Positions 24,701-33,420 of a stretch of DNA of 64,000 bases are shown piece after piece. The notes beneath the pieces are model-generated. The model was not told the origin of the DNA. It made no database searches and worked only from the letters and a program-made list of their open reading frames with translations. The translations under genes and the position numbers were made by a program. Each line of letters starts with the position of its first letter. Position 1 is the stretch's first letter. The DNA comes from Pricia antarctica (lineage in GTDB: Bacteria; Bacteroidota; Bacteroidia; Flavobacteriales; Flavobacteriaceae), in NCBI RefSeq assembly GCF_900101815.1, contig NZ_FNAO01000008.1, positions 1 to 64,000 of the forward strand, given 5' to 3'.

Positions 24701-26509
24701 ATGAAAACAAAAAATATAGCGATTATAGGTTCCGGTGCAACTGCCCTTTATCTGTTGAAGCATATCGGTGATAATATCAAGGTCCTTAAGGACCAGTTCA
24801 ATCTTATAACGATATTCGAACGTAGCGACCATATGGGAATGGGAATGCCCTACAGCCCCGAGACCACCGACATCTTCAACCTTGCGAATATTTCGTCCGT
24901 GGAAATCCCGGAGCTACCGGAAACCTTCGGTGACTGGTTGAGGGAACAGTCCACGGAAGAACTTGTTTCCCTTAACGTGACCGATTTTCCAATAGACGAT
25001 GCGGAGGTTTACGGCCGATTGGCCCTTGGACGTTACCTGCACGAACAGTACCGGAATATCCTCCTAAAATTAAAGGAAGGGGGAATCCGTACACGTGAGG
25101 TACGGGGCGTCCATGTCTCCGATATTGTCTACAACGGCGCCTCCAAGACAGTTACGATAGCTACCGACAGGGGTGAACATACCGATTTTCTAAAGGTCGT
25201 AATTGCGACCGGGCACCTGTGGAACGAAGCGGACCGCCCGGACAAGGGGTATTTCGGTTCCCCATGGCCAATAAAAAAACTTCTGCCTGCCAAGGGCGGG
25301 ACCCACAACTTCAAGGTCGGCACGTTGGGCGCGTCATTGAGTGCATTCGATGTGGCGACCTCGCTGGCACACCGACACGGTAGCTTCAGCAAAAACGGGA
25401 AGCGCCTCTCATTTAAGCTCAGGGAGGGTGCCGAAGGCTTCAAACTGGTCATGCATTCCTCTGAAGGCTGGTTGCCCCATTTACAGTATGAACAGATGGA
25501 GCCTATGCGCGAAATATATCGGCACACCGATAAGGGCGCTTTATTGTCACTAGTGGATGAGAAAGGCTTTTTGAGTATTGAAACCTTTTTTGATAGGGTC
25601 TGCCGCCCCGCCTTATCGATAGCCTTGGAACGTGACGGAATGGGTACGATGGTCAATGAACTAAACTCGCCCAACTTCACGTTCAGGAATTTTGTGGAGA
25701 TGATGGCGAAAGACCATGAATACAGCGATTCTTTCGAAGGGATGAAAAAGGAGATGTTCAAGGCGACGGATTCCGTGGAGAACAACAGACCTATACATTG
25801 GATGGAAACGCTTGACGATCTGATGTACTGCTTGAACTTCCATGCCGAGCTACTGCCTGCGGAGGACCATTTGTTCTTCAAAAGCGAGGTCTCCCCGTTC
25901 TTGATGAACGTCATCGCCGCCCTCCCACTCCAGTCCGCCGATATCTTAATTGCGCTCCATGAAGCGGGGTGCATCGAGCTTATAACAGGAAAGGTCACTG
26001 TATTGGAAGGCAACGATACGGATAAAAGGACCTTTATAGAGGTCGAAAGCGTGGACGGCGAAACCACCGTTCTTGGGTATGATATGTTCATAAACTGCGC
26101 CGGCCAAAAAAGCATTGGGCTTGACGACTTTCCGTTTCCGTCCCTTGTCCGGGATGGACATTTACGCAGGGCACGTGCTAAGATCAAAATGCCACAGGAA
26201 TTGCAATCGGGTGGCAACGGGTCCGAAAGTCGCGACATAATCGAACAGGATGGCCAGGCGTACCTGGGTATAGGTGGTATCGATATAGATGCAGCCTACC
26301 GGATAATCGGCACCGACGGAGTATCCAATGAGAGAATAATGGATATTACGTTCACCCATACCTCCGGTATCAGGCCCTATTCATATGGCCTGCAGGCGTG
26401 TAGTGCAACAAGCAAGATACTGGTAGCTTCATGGACGGCCCGGACCGAGGGCCAGTTCCAGGCCGATGTCGAGAACATGGCCACGCTTTTTAAGGATAAC
26501 GGACTTTAA
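24701..26509 (+). CDS. FAD/NAD(P)-binding oxidoreductase (NAD_binding_9 type)
   Basis: A 602-residue flavoprotein-like enzyme. The Rossmann start IAIIGSGATALYLLKHI binds the ADP part of FAD. GMGMPYSPETTDIFNLANISSVEIPELP is typical of the NAD_binding_9 (YdhS/HpyO-like) family, as are LKVVIATGHLW and the C-terminal TSGIRPYSYGLQACSATSKILVASW. Substrates for the family are largely unknown. The gene is distinctly more GC-rich than the neighbouring non-coding DNA and has long antisense frames as a result, a sign of separate origin. It follows motif copy 17, so it may be a cassette cargo. Confidence 0.82.
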   Translation: MKTKNIAIIGSGATALYLLKHIGDNIKVLKDQFNLITIFERSDHMGMGMPYSPETTDIFNLANISSVEIPELPETFGDWLREQSTEELVSLNVTDFPIDDAEVYGRLALGRYLHEQYRNILLKLKEGGIRTREVRGVHVSDIVYNGASKTVTIATDRGEHTDFLKVVIATGHLWNEADRPDKGYFGSPWPIKKLLPAKGGTHNFKVGTLGASLSAFDVATSLAHRHGSFSKNGKRLSFKLREGAEGFKLVMHSSEGWLPHLQYEQMEPMREIYRHTDKGALLSLVDEKGFLSIETFFDRVCRPALSIALERDGMGTMVNELNSPNFTFRNFVEMMAKDHEYSDSFEGMKKEMFKATDSVENNRPIHWMETLDDLMYCLNFHAELLPAEDHLFFKSEVSPFLMNVIAALPLQSADILIALHEAGCIELITGKVTVLEGNDTDKRTFIEVESVDGETTVLGYDMFINCAGQKSIGLDDFPFPSLVRDGHLRRARAKIKMPQELQSGGNGSESRDIIEQDGQAYLGIGGIDIDAAYRIIGTDGVSNERIMDITFTHTSGIRPYSYGLQACSATSKILVASWTARTEGQFQADVENMATLFKDNGL

Positions 26510-26678
26510 ACCGACAATTTTGGCAACAGAGGTCACGCATTTATTCGCGTACCCGCTCAAATCATCGATGGCAAAACTCAGGAGCCCCTACGGATTGCCC
26601 ATTACTTTCGGGTTGGACCTTGTCCCCATCGGCCACGGTGTCCTGAACGTAGTTGACCAGATTGAGTATTCTGATTAA
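26466..26678 (+). CDS. short frame overlapping the FAD gene end, unknown, possibly a fragment
   Basis: A 70-codon frame overlapping the last 44 bases of the FAD gene. The part after the overlap (TEVTHLFAYPLKSSMAKLR, YGLPITFGLDLVPIGHGVLN) keeps the higher GC and codon character of the upstream gene. That suggests real coding sequence, either a tiny second gene or the tail of a larger lost one. No family was recognised; an alternative start is the ATG at 26568. Confidence 0.3.
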   Translation: MSRTWPRFLRITDFKPTILATEVTHLFAYPLKSSMAKLRSPYGLPITFGLDLVPIGHGVLNVVDQIEYSD

Positions 26679-27042
26679 GGTCTAAATGGAAAAGAAATCC
26701 GCAATGGAACCCTTGGACTAAATCGCCCTTCGTCGATAAACCTTCCGTTGAAAAGTATTGGTTCATAATTCAAAGTTTTAGTATCCCATTCGGTGATTTT
26801 CTATTTTCCGAGAAAGAGTCACATTCTGAATATAAATTTTGGGTTCTAATCTACCTAACTTACCTTTAGATAAATAGACAATTGTAGGAGTGGTAGGGTG
26901 TCATGTATAGTTGGTATGATTACATGATATTTTCTCCAATGATTTACGGTAATCTTATCAAAGACTTGCTGGAAGACCTATTTTAGATTTTAATTAGAAT
27001 ACATGTATCATAGACATCTTAGGAACCAAGGAAATAAGAAAA
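26679..27042. other. gene-free stretch before the bPH gene
   Basis: No credible ORF. Only a weak array-motif look-alike near 26867 (AGATAAATAGACAATT) was seen. Confidence 0.35.
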
Positions 27043-27059
27043 AATTCAAATAAACCATG
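27043..27059 (+). repeat. 17-bp array motif, copy (AAACCATG variant)
   Basis: AATTCAAATAAACCATG. Its ATG at 27057 starts the bPH-domain gene. Confidence 0.62.
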
Positions 27060-27473
27060 AAGAAATATCCATCGAAAATTGGTTTCGGTCTCGTGTGTTT
27101 TATACTTGCCGTAGTGGTTGGAAGCACTATTCCGTTGATTTCGCCACCCATATGGATAGGGCTGATTGTCAACGTACTTTTATTGGTTTTTATAGCCCAT
27201 TTGTTCAAGACCACCTATTACGTAATTGATGGAAATTCTTTAATTATCAAATCAAGCTTTCTAGTTAATAAGAAAATCGATATTAACAGAATCAGGAAAA
27301 TATCTGAAACCAATAATCCCCTCAGCGCTCCGGCTGCTTCTTTAGATAGACTTGAGATTGCGTACGATAGACATGGCAGCATTTTGATTTCCCCAAAAGA
27401 TAAATCAGGTTTAATAAATCATATTACACGACTAAACCCCCAGATTGAAGTTCAATACAAATATAGAAAATAG
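27057..27473 (+). CDS. bacterial PH-domain (bPH_4) membrane protein
   Basis: A 138-residue protein with two N-terminal membrane helices (IGFGLVCFILAVVVG and PIWIGLIVNVLLLVFIAHLF). A PH-like domain of the PF06713 type follows: YYVIDGNSLIIKSSFLVNKKIDINRIRKISETNNPLSAPAASLDRLEIAYD and ILISPKDKSGLINHITRLNP. The function of the family is unknown. Its ATG is the one in the array motif and its stop is six bases before the next motif copy, so it is the last intact cassette-like unit. Confidence 0.8.
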   Translation: MKKYPSKIGFGLVCFILAVVVGSTIPLISPPIWIGLIVNVLLLVFIAHLFKTTYYVIDGNSLIIKSSFLVNKKIDINRIRKISETNNPLSAPAASLDRLEIAYDRHGSILISPKDKSGLINHITRLNPQIEVQYKYRK

Positions 27474-27479
27474 TGGCAA

Positions 27480-27550
27480 AGTTCAAATAAACGATGGCAT
27501 TTGACCTGAAATAGCCTTGAGAAACCTTCCTTGATATTAAAAGTCACCTA
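27480..27550 (+). repeat. 71-bp repeat B, beginning with a 17-bp array motif (copy 18)
   Basis: Begins AGTTCAAATAAACGATG and matches repeat A at 18716-18786 over its full length with seven substitutions. It marks the right-hand edge of the recognisable array. Confidence 0.75.
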
Positions 27551-28034
27551 CGTGGTACATAAGACCAACAACCTCCGAAAGCCCCTTAATATAAGCATCT
27601 CATAAGCTAGGTTCTAGCCCTTCGGTTATATTCCGGCAGAGTAGCCTAAAGCAAAACCCGGATAAGGCCTCCTGCATTTCCTTGTAGGAAGGTCGTCTAT
27701 TCTCTCCCGGCTAGTTCCCGTCGAATGCCCTCCAGTTCGGCCCCATCCCTCCGAAAATCCCTATATATTGGAGCTATAGGTTCTAGACCCTCCACAGGGT
27801 ACTAGTGACAGTGTACTGCAATGCAAACGATACATGAGGCATATTGGTAAAAATCAAAAAAGGCTGGCATGTTTCGAAGAGGTACAAAATAGGTTCCTGA
27901 AGGCCAGAATTTTCAAGGCAAAGTTGAAGTTCTTAGATTAATATTGCCTTATATTTGAACCGATAAGGTCAAAAGGATCGAAATGATATCTGCCCTGTTT
28001 GTCTAAGGGTTGGATATTCCAAAAAAGGATAAAA
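27551..28034. other. gene-free stretch at the right end of the array
   Basis: No ORF. It contains two copies of a short GGTTCTAG(A/C)CC element (near 27609 and 27780), also present near 18850 after repeat A, so the non-coding similarity extends patchily beyond 71 bases. The promoter of the next gene should lie near 27950. Confidence 0.4.
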
Positions 28035-29174
28035 ATGAAGGATGTCAAAATACAAAAACCAGACCGATTTTTATCGTTGGATGTATTCCGGGGCTTGACC
28101 ATCTGCCTAATGATTTTGGTTAACTCACCAGGTACGGGAGCCGAAATTTATCCCTATTTGGCCCATGCCCAATGGTTCGGTTTTACCTTGGCTGATCTGG
28201 TGTTCCCTTCCTTTCTTTTTGCGATGGGCAATGCCATGAGCTTTTCGATGGGCAGGTTAAGGAGTGCACCTTCCAATGAATTTTGGAAAAAGGTACTTAA
28301 ACGAACCACTTTGATTTTTTTATTGGGGTTCTTGATGTACTGGTTTCCTTTTTTCCAGCAGGGAGCGGAAGGTTGGGAGCTAAAGCCCTTTTCAGAGACC
28401 CGGATCATGGGCGTTTTGCAACGCATCGCGCTCTGCTATTTTATAGCTGCCGTACTCTTCTACTACTTATCGGAAAAGAAGGTTCTGATTATCTCGGCCA
28501 TTATTTTATTGGGGTATTGGGCCATTCTCTATGCTTTTGGAGTGCCAGGGCAAGAACTGGCTATGGCAACTAACGCCGGTACCTTGCTCGATTTCCATGT
28601 TTTGGGTGACGGCCATATTTACAAAGGCGATGCCATACCCTTCGATCCAGAGGGAATTTTGAGTACGTTACCTGCCGTCATAAATGTCGTTGGCGGATTC
28701 TTGGCGGGCACCTTCATCCAAAGAAAAGGGAAATCTTTTGAAGGAATCGCCAAGTTAATGATTGCCGGGGGCCTTTTGACCGTTCTGGCATTATGGTGGG
28801 ATTTGATTTTTCCTATTGGGAAAAAACTATGGACGAGCCCTTTTTCCCTCTATACCATTGGAATAGACCTATTGGTGATGGGAGCTCTTATCTATTTCAT
28901 AGAAATGAAAAAGCAGCGTTTCGGCATACGGTTCTTTACTATTTTCGGGAAAAATCCGTTGGTAATCTATCTCTTCTCGGAACTGTTTTACATCTCTCTT
29001 CGTACAATTCAGGTAGGTAACGGCAAGGATGCATTTGAATGGGTAAGTGAGGTAATTTTCCAAAGTATATTTCCGGGCAGTTTCGGGGCTTTTATTACCG
29101 GCATTGTCTTTATGCTCGTGTGCTGGGCCCTGGGTTGGTGGATGGATAAAAACCGTATCTACATCAGACTTTAA
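28035..29174 (+). CDS. HGSNAT/DUF5009-type membrane acyltransferase
   Basis: A 379-residue polytopic protein with about ten spans related to heparan-alpha-glucosaminide N-acetyltransferase (also labelled DUF5009/DUF1624). The N-terminal LSLDVFRGLTICLMILVNSPG and AQWFGFTLADLVFPSFLFAMGNAMSFS, plus the ILGVLQRIALCYF-like segment (RIMGVLQRIALCYFIAAVLF), are the family signature. Members acetylate sugars across the membrane. ATG at 28035, preceded by AAGGAT, is preferred over a TTG frame opening at 27999. It lies just beyond the array. Confidence 0.87.
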   Translation: MKDVKIQKPDRFLSLDVFRGLTICLMILVNSPGTGAEIYPYLAHAQWFGFTLADLVFPSFLFAMGNAMSFSMGRLRSAPSNEFWKKVLKRTTLIFLLGFLMYWFPFFQQGAEGWELKPFSETRIMGVLQRIALCYFIAAVLFYYLSEKKVLIISAIILLGYWAILYAFGVPGQELAMATNAGTLLDFHVLGDGHIYKGDAIPFDPEGILSTLPAVINVVGGFLAGTFIQRKGKSFEGIAKLMIAGGLLTVLALWWDLIFPIGKKLWTSPFSLYTIGIDLLVMGALIYFIEMKKQRFGIRFFTIFGKNPLVIYLFSELFYISLRTIQVGNGKDAFEWVSEVIFQSIFPGSFGAFITGIVFMLVCWALGWWMDKNRIYIRL

Positions 29175-29301
29175 TCCATCAAGTTTACTATCATTGTAGG
29201 AAATTTACCCTGAATCTCGGACTGCATCGTCTCCCAATAGGTAACACATAAGGTGTTTGGAAAACGCCTTTTGGGAGGCCGATGAACTCAAATACCAAAA
29301 T

Positions 29302-29589
29302 ATGATAAAAAAGAGCAGTGTTTTGATTATTGTAATGCTAATTAGTATTGGTTTTGGTGTTGGTATATACCTACAGGATGTAAAACACCAAGAAAGCACA
29401 ACTGCGTACCGACAAGCGAACAGATACAATATACAAAGATTCAAGGCTGTTGAAAGATTTACGCATCAAATGAATTCGGATAACTGGCGGACTATGCAAG
29501 ACAGTATTTATAAGCAATTGGACACCTTGATAATTCTGCGGTTTAGAAAAGAAATGGATAGTTTGAATGATCTTCAGAAAAAACCCTAG
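29302..29589 (+). CDS. small single-span membrane protein, unknown
   Basis: A 95-residue protein with one N-terminal helix (VLIIVMLISIGFGVGIYL) and a polar, helical extracytoplasmic or cytoplasmic part (RYNIQRFKAVERFTHQMNSDNWRTMQDSIYKQLDTLIILRFRKEMDSL). No family was recognised. The ATG at 29302 is preferred to an upstream TTG because the hydrophobic segment follows directly. Confidence 0.5.
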   Translation: MIKKSSVLIIVMLISIGFGVGIYLQDVKHQESTTAYRQANRYNIQRFKAVERFTHQMNSDNWRTMQDSIYKQLDTLIILRFRKEMDSLNDLQKKP

Positions 29590-30097
29590 CGACAGAACTG
29601 TACACATTTAAAACTGTAAAGTAGGTTTGCACCGACTTCAAAAACATTAGAACGCCCTTGTTCACTCCTTGATTTTCTAGGTCAACTTCCCCGTTTTTCG
29701 TTAAGCGCACACTGACTGCCCTTTGAACTAACAAGCACGACCTTGAACGACAAGTTTACCATAAAAATGGGATTCTTTCCACCTTTGTATCAAACAAAAC
29801 GGTATGAAAATTTTACTAGTCCATATTAAAAGAGAGTTTACTAAAGAAAACCTGATTGCCGCGATGAGCTGTTTGGTGCTCTCCCTATCCATCTTCTTTA
29901 TTATGAAGGTCATGGGACGCTAACTTTAGAAATTGACAATCGGCCGACGATAGGCCAACCACGATCCTACCGCGGATGAAGATCAGAAAGTCCATATGGA
30001 TTGCCGAGGCTGCATAGGCTACTTTAGTTTCGTAAATTTATAACCGACCATTCCAATTTTTCCGTATATTTATTCAACTTCCCCCGGTTATATTTTA
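29590..30097. other. mostly gene-free stretch before the patatin gene
   Basis: Apart from a possible 39-codon frame (29804-29923), nothing credible. No repeat or hairpin was noticed. Confidence 0.35.
29804..29923 (+). CDS. possible 39-residue membrane micro-protein
   Basis: ATG-initiated frame MKILLVHIKREFTKENLI followed by one hydrophobic helix (AAMSCLVLSLSIFFIMKVMG) and stop TAA. Composition and a single complete helix support a small membrane peptide, but no relative or clear ribosome site was seen. Confidence 0.3.
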   Translation: MKILLVHIKREFTKENLIAAMSCLVLSLSIFFIMKVMGR

Positions 30098-33000
30098 TTG
30101 CAACCTAAAACCAACCTTATGCTCTCTAGATGGTTCAACCAAGGGACGAATTCTCTTATCGCCGGATGGATTCTCATCACATTATCAATTCTTGTTTGCA
30201 ACGGATTCTTTTGGATCAATGATTATATATCTTCCCCGCAACACGGTCTATTCGATAATTTCAATGAAGTTTCAGAAGTAATTCGATCGAAAAATGTCCT
30301 GTGGTATCGGCTCTATTTTCTGCTCGATTTCTTTTGGGGCCTTTACCTTCTAATCATTATTGGCAGTGTTGTTAAAGACGATAACGGGATACCCCTGTTG
30401 AACTATAAAGAGTATATCAGTACAACGGCGTCGACGCTCTATGTTGTTTTTGCCTCTGTGGCTTTCCTGTTCGATTGTATTGAAGGTATTTGCTATCTGT
30501 TCTATTGGGGCAAGTTTCTAGAGGCTATATATTTCATCAAAATGCTATCTTATTCAGTTTGCCTGTCCTTTTTAGTGTATTGGTTATTGAAAACGCAAGT
30601 ATTGCGCTACTTTAAGGCGTTCTTACGCTTTGTCTGGACTTCGCTATTCAGTATTCTATTTCTGGTCGTCATCTATTTATTGATAACCATAATGCCCCAG
30701 GGTGGCACTATCATCGTAGACCTGTTCTATAATCCGTGGAATATTCTACTCTTGTTTTTCTTACTTGCCTTTCTTGCCATTATGATCTCGCACTATCCCA
30801 TTTACGCCGATATCTGGATGAATGGCGACAATACCTGTGTACATCTTGAGATGGACAAGAAAATCCGATTTCATGGGTTTGGAATTATCTACTATAAAGG
30901 GGTCGGGGCAACTAATGCCGAGAATCGGTCTTTCAACAATGTTATTGTACAGGCCATGCGAAGAAGCCTTGGCATCATGCTCTACCTAGCCCTTTTCAAT
31001 ATCCTGTTAGGTGTTATTTCACAGTTTTTCGAGGTGCAGTTCGATGTCTTGACGCTCACCATTTTTATTTTGGTAGCGACCCTCTTCCTATATTATTTGG
31101 AGGGTAAGAAATATGACGATTGGAAAGTTACGTTAGCTAAAACGGATATCCCGGCAGCCATCAAAAAACAAACGGTGGAAAAGATCGTATACTATGTAAA
31201 ATGGTTTCCCAGATATTTTCTCATCTGTACATTCCTTGTGGTGATAACCACTTTATGCGCCTATTTCCTAAACTGGAATCGGTGGACAATCATTCTATTT
31301 CTATTGACTTTGGGTTTTCAGATGTTCCTATATATCATGTTCAAAATTGCCAGATCCTATTTTAAATACGTATACCGGTCTGAATTCATGGTAAAAGAGC
31401 ATGAAGAAATGTACGACCCAAATACCCTCGCCTTTTTTAAAACTTACGATGCCGATCAATCTAGGGGCGAAACCCGATTAGGTAGGTTTATGGCAATGCT
31501 TAGTCATAACGTGAGGTATTTGAGACTTATGCAGATAAGTGGTCTCATCTCGCTTGTAGCCCTAGTTTTAGCCAATTCGTTTTTTGAGGTGGCCACCTTT
31601 TTTAACCCTTTGGTCATTATATTACTTTACATTATATTTTTTTATTCCTTGTTCGTTATTATTTTCAAACACCTACTCTATTACCACCGCCGCCCACAAA
31701 GCACCTATAAGCATCGCAATTTTTTTAAGTACGGCATACCCTTGGTTTTCTTTTTTCTTGTAGGATGGATGGTTTTTACAGCAATGTTCAACAACGATCT
31801 GCACCAACTGAGCTTGGTCGATCGTGAACTTCCCGAACCACTTTCGTATGAATCTTTTCTCGCTTCGATGACGAAAAAGAGTAACAACGGAAAGGCCGAA
31901 AATTACTTTTTGGTGGGGTCGTATGGCGGAGGGTTGAAAGCCAATCTCTGGAACCTATTGTTGCTTCATCGACTGGAAATTGCCTCTGACAAGGAATTCT
32001 TTAACCGGACACTCGTTATGTCGGGAGTTTCCGGGGGCGCAGTGGGCATTGGCAATTTTGCATCCCTTCTATATGAGCAAAAGGATAGTGCTTCCATTGC
32101 AAGGCAAATTGAAAAGATAGGAAGATCCAATGTGCTGTCGAACGAACTGACCTACTTATTGGGTCGAGATCTGGTTCGGGAATATTTGCCCTTTTGGAGT
32201 TACGCGGGCAGGGACCGTTCGTACAAGAGTATGCAACAGCATGCCAAAAACACGGGGATGAAAACCTACAATACCATTGCCTTTGATGAGTATTGGAGAA
32301 AAATCTACGATAGCAGGGCAGGTACTTTTCCGGCTTTGATCATCAATACCACGGCGGTAGGCGGCCAACAGGGGCTAGCCACCTCGGTACAATTTCCGGA
32401 AAATACGTTCGCAGGTGCAAAAATCATCAATGAGTTCACTGGTGATCTAAGTAATAAGACGCTCACCTATTTCGGCGCTATCTCCACTACCAATCGATTT
32501 CCCTTTTTCAGTCCTACGGCCAAAATTCCGAACAAGGGGAGTTATTTGGACGGCGGCTACTTTGACAACTCCGGGATGTTAAGTACGCTGGAAGTCTTTG
32601 ATGCCGCTATCCGGGATACCACGCAAGACTTTGCATCCAAAATCAATCCTGTTTTTATCAATATTATTAATTCCGAGGATTTTTATATCGCCCAAAAGAT
32701 AAAGGAATATGGCCTAAAGCCTAAGAGCATCAACGACGTCAGTGAAATCGGCTCAATTATCGGAACGGTCGCCTCTATTGATAAATTCCCAAGATTTGTG
32801 CTTGAAAAAATACGAGCAAGGGGCTATGCCGTCGAACTGATAATGATGCCGCATAAGCTTAGCTATGAAAAAATTAAGCAGTCCCTTAACGGGGAAATAG
32901 CCAAACCTTTGGAATTAATGGAAAAAATAGCCTTGCACAATGACTCCATTGATGCGGCCCTTCGCGATTATAAGAACTACGACCTAGAAAAGTGGGGCGT

Positions 33001-33229
33001 AATACAGCCCCCTTTAGCTAGATTATTGAGCATACCGGCAGTTCGATATCAAGAGGCCATGATAAATAAACATGCGTCCGTAAAAAATACTTTGCAAAGA
33101 ATCTTGGACATCTATATCAACACGGAAGAAGTTATTGATACCGTTTTCCAAAATAAGGCCAAACGAAGGGCGGTTTCGAAATATCAGAAAGAAAATAGTG
33201 AAGTTCTCGATACCAAAAAGAGGGATTGA
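30098..33229 (+). CDS. polytopic membrane protein with C-terminal patatin-like phospholipase domain
   Basis: A 1043-residue protein. The first 600 residues hold about ten membrane spans in groups. The remainder is a patatin-type acyl hydrolase: glycine-rich oxyanion loop SYGGGLKA (about residue 609), nucleophile serine in MSGVSGGAVG (about 644) and the dyad aspartate in SYLDGGYFDNSGM (about 816). Patatins cleave acyl chains from membrane lipids. The fusion to such a large membrane part is uncommon. The start is TTG at 30098 or ATG at 30119; neither has a clear ribosome site. The C-terminus is basic (NKAKRRAVSKYQKENSE). Confidence 0.83.
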   Translation: MQPKTNLMLSRWFNQGTNSLIAGWILITLSILVCNGFFWINDYISSPQHGLFDNFNEVSEVIRSKNVLWYRLYFLLDFFWGLYLLIIIGSVVKDDNGIPLLNYKEYISTTASTLYVVFASVAFLFDCIEGICYLFYWGKFLEAIYFIKMLSYSVCLSFLVYWLLKTQVLRYFKAFLRFVWTSLFSILFLVVIYLLITIMPQGGTIIVDLFYNPWNILLLFFLLAFLAIMISHYPIYADIWMNGDNTCVHLEMDKKIRFHGFGIIYYKGVGATNAENRSFNNVIVQAMRRSLGIMLYLALFNILLGVISQFFEVQFDVLTLTIFILVATLFLYYLEGKKYDDWKVTLAKTDIPAAIKKQTVEKIVYYVKWFPRYFLICTFLVVITTLCAYFLNWNRWTIILFLLTLGFQMFLYIMFKIARSYFKYVYRSEFMVKEHEEMYDPNTLAFFKTYDADQSRGETRLGRFMAMLSHNVRYLRLMQISGLISLVALVLANSFFEVATFFNPLVIILLYIIFFYSLFVIIFKHLLYYHRRPQSTYKHRNFFKYGIPLVFFFLVGWMVFTAMFNNDLHQLSLVDRELPEPLSYESFLASMTKKSNNGKAENYFLVGSYGGGLKANLWNLLLLHRLEIASDKEFFNRTLVMSGVSGGAVGIGNFASLLYEQKDSASIARQIEKIGRSNVLSNELTYLLGRDLVREYLPFWSYAGRDRSYKSMQQHAKNTGMKTYNTIAFDEYWRKIYDSRAGTFPALIINTTAVGGQQGLATSVQFPENTFAGAKIINEFTGDLSNKTLTYFGAISTTNRFPFFSPTAKIPNKGSYLDGGYFDNSGMLSTLEVFDAAIRDTTQDFASKINPVFINIINSEDFYIAQKIKEYGLKPKSINDVSEIGSIIGTVASIDKFPRFVLEKIRARGYAVELIMMPHKLSYEKIKQSLNGEIAKPLELMEKIALHNDSIDAALRDYKNYDLEKWGVIQPPLARLLSIPAVRYQEAMINKHASVKNTLQRILDIYINTEEVIDTVFQNKAKRRAVSKYQKENSEVLDTKKRD

Positions 33230-33420
33230 AGTACGTGCTATCCTATCAGATTTTATCACATTAATAACCCTTATCATCCAAGGTCCCGATTGTATTTCAA
33301 ATATCTGAATATTCATTGATTGCGGCACCCAACTCCGTTATAATGTGTTACCTATTTCTAATCATAATCCAACCCATCCAATCAGGAGTTCAGTATATTT
33401 AACGCCTCTAATTGTATATT

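Larger units (their letters stand above)
11175..27496 (+). mobile_element. candidate integron-like cassette array (recombinase plus 17-bp-bounded gene units)
   Basis: From the recombinase to 27496, at least 17 copies of a same-orientation 17-bp motif (consensus AGTYYAAWTAAACGATK) separate small unrelated genes. The motif's inner part (GTTTA-AA-TAAAC in the best copies) is an imperfect inverted repeat. Copies are dense and units intact from 12.3 to 18.7 kb. Further right, copies are sparse and the DNA between holds gene fragments, long gene-free stretches and a few complete larger genes. The proximal units are AT-rich relative to the flanks. Neither classic attC palindromes nor an IntI with its extra domain is present. 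Mobility and the exact boundaries are inference. Confidence 0.6.

Noticed and set aside
25129-26238. 369-codon minus-strand frame
   Set aside because: It lies wholly antisense to the FAD/NAD(P)-binding gene, shows no family features, and arises from that gene's GC-rich codon use.
11763-27496. Classic integron attC sites
   Set aside because: No GTTRRRY/RYYYAAC pairs enclosing long imperfect palindromes were found at the unit borders; only the 17-bp motif recurs, so I do not call this a standard integron.
27780-27800. Possible tRNA T-arm (GGTTCTAGACCC)
   Set aside because: The purine expected after TTC is a T, and no acceptor or anticodon arms are found nearby; the element also recurs without tRNA context.
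29543-29734. 63-codon minus-strand frame (MLVQRAVSVRLTKNGEVDL)
   Set aside because: It overlaps the end of the small membrane-protein gene, has no start signal, and its hydrophilic start has no recognised family.
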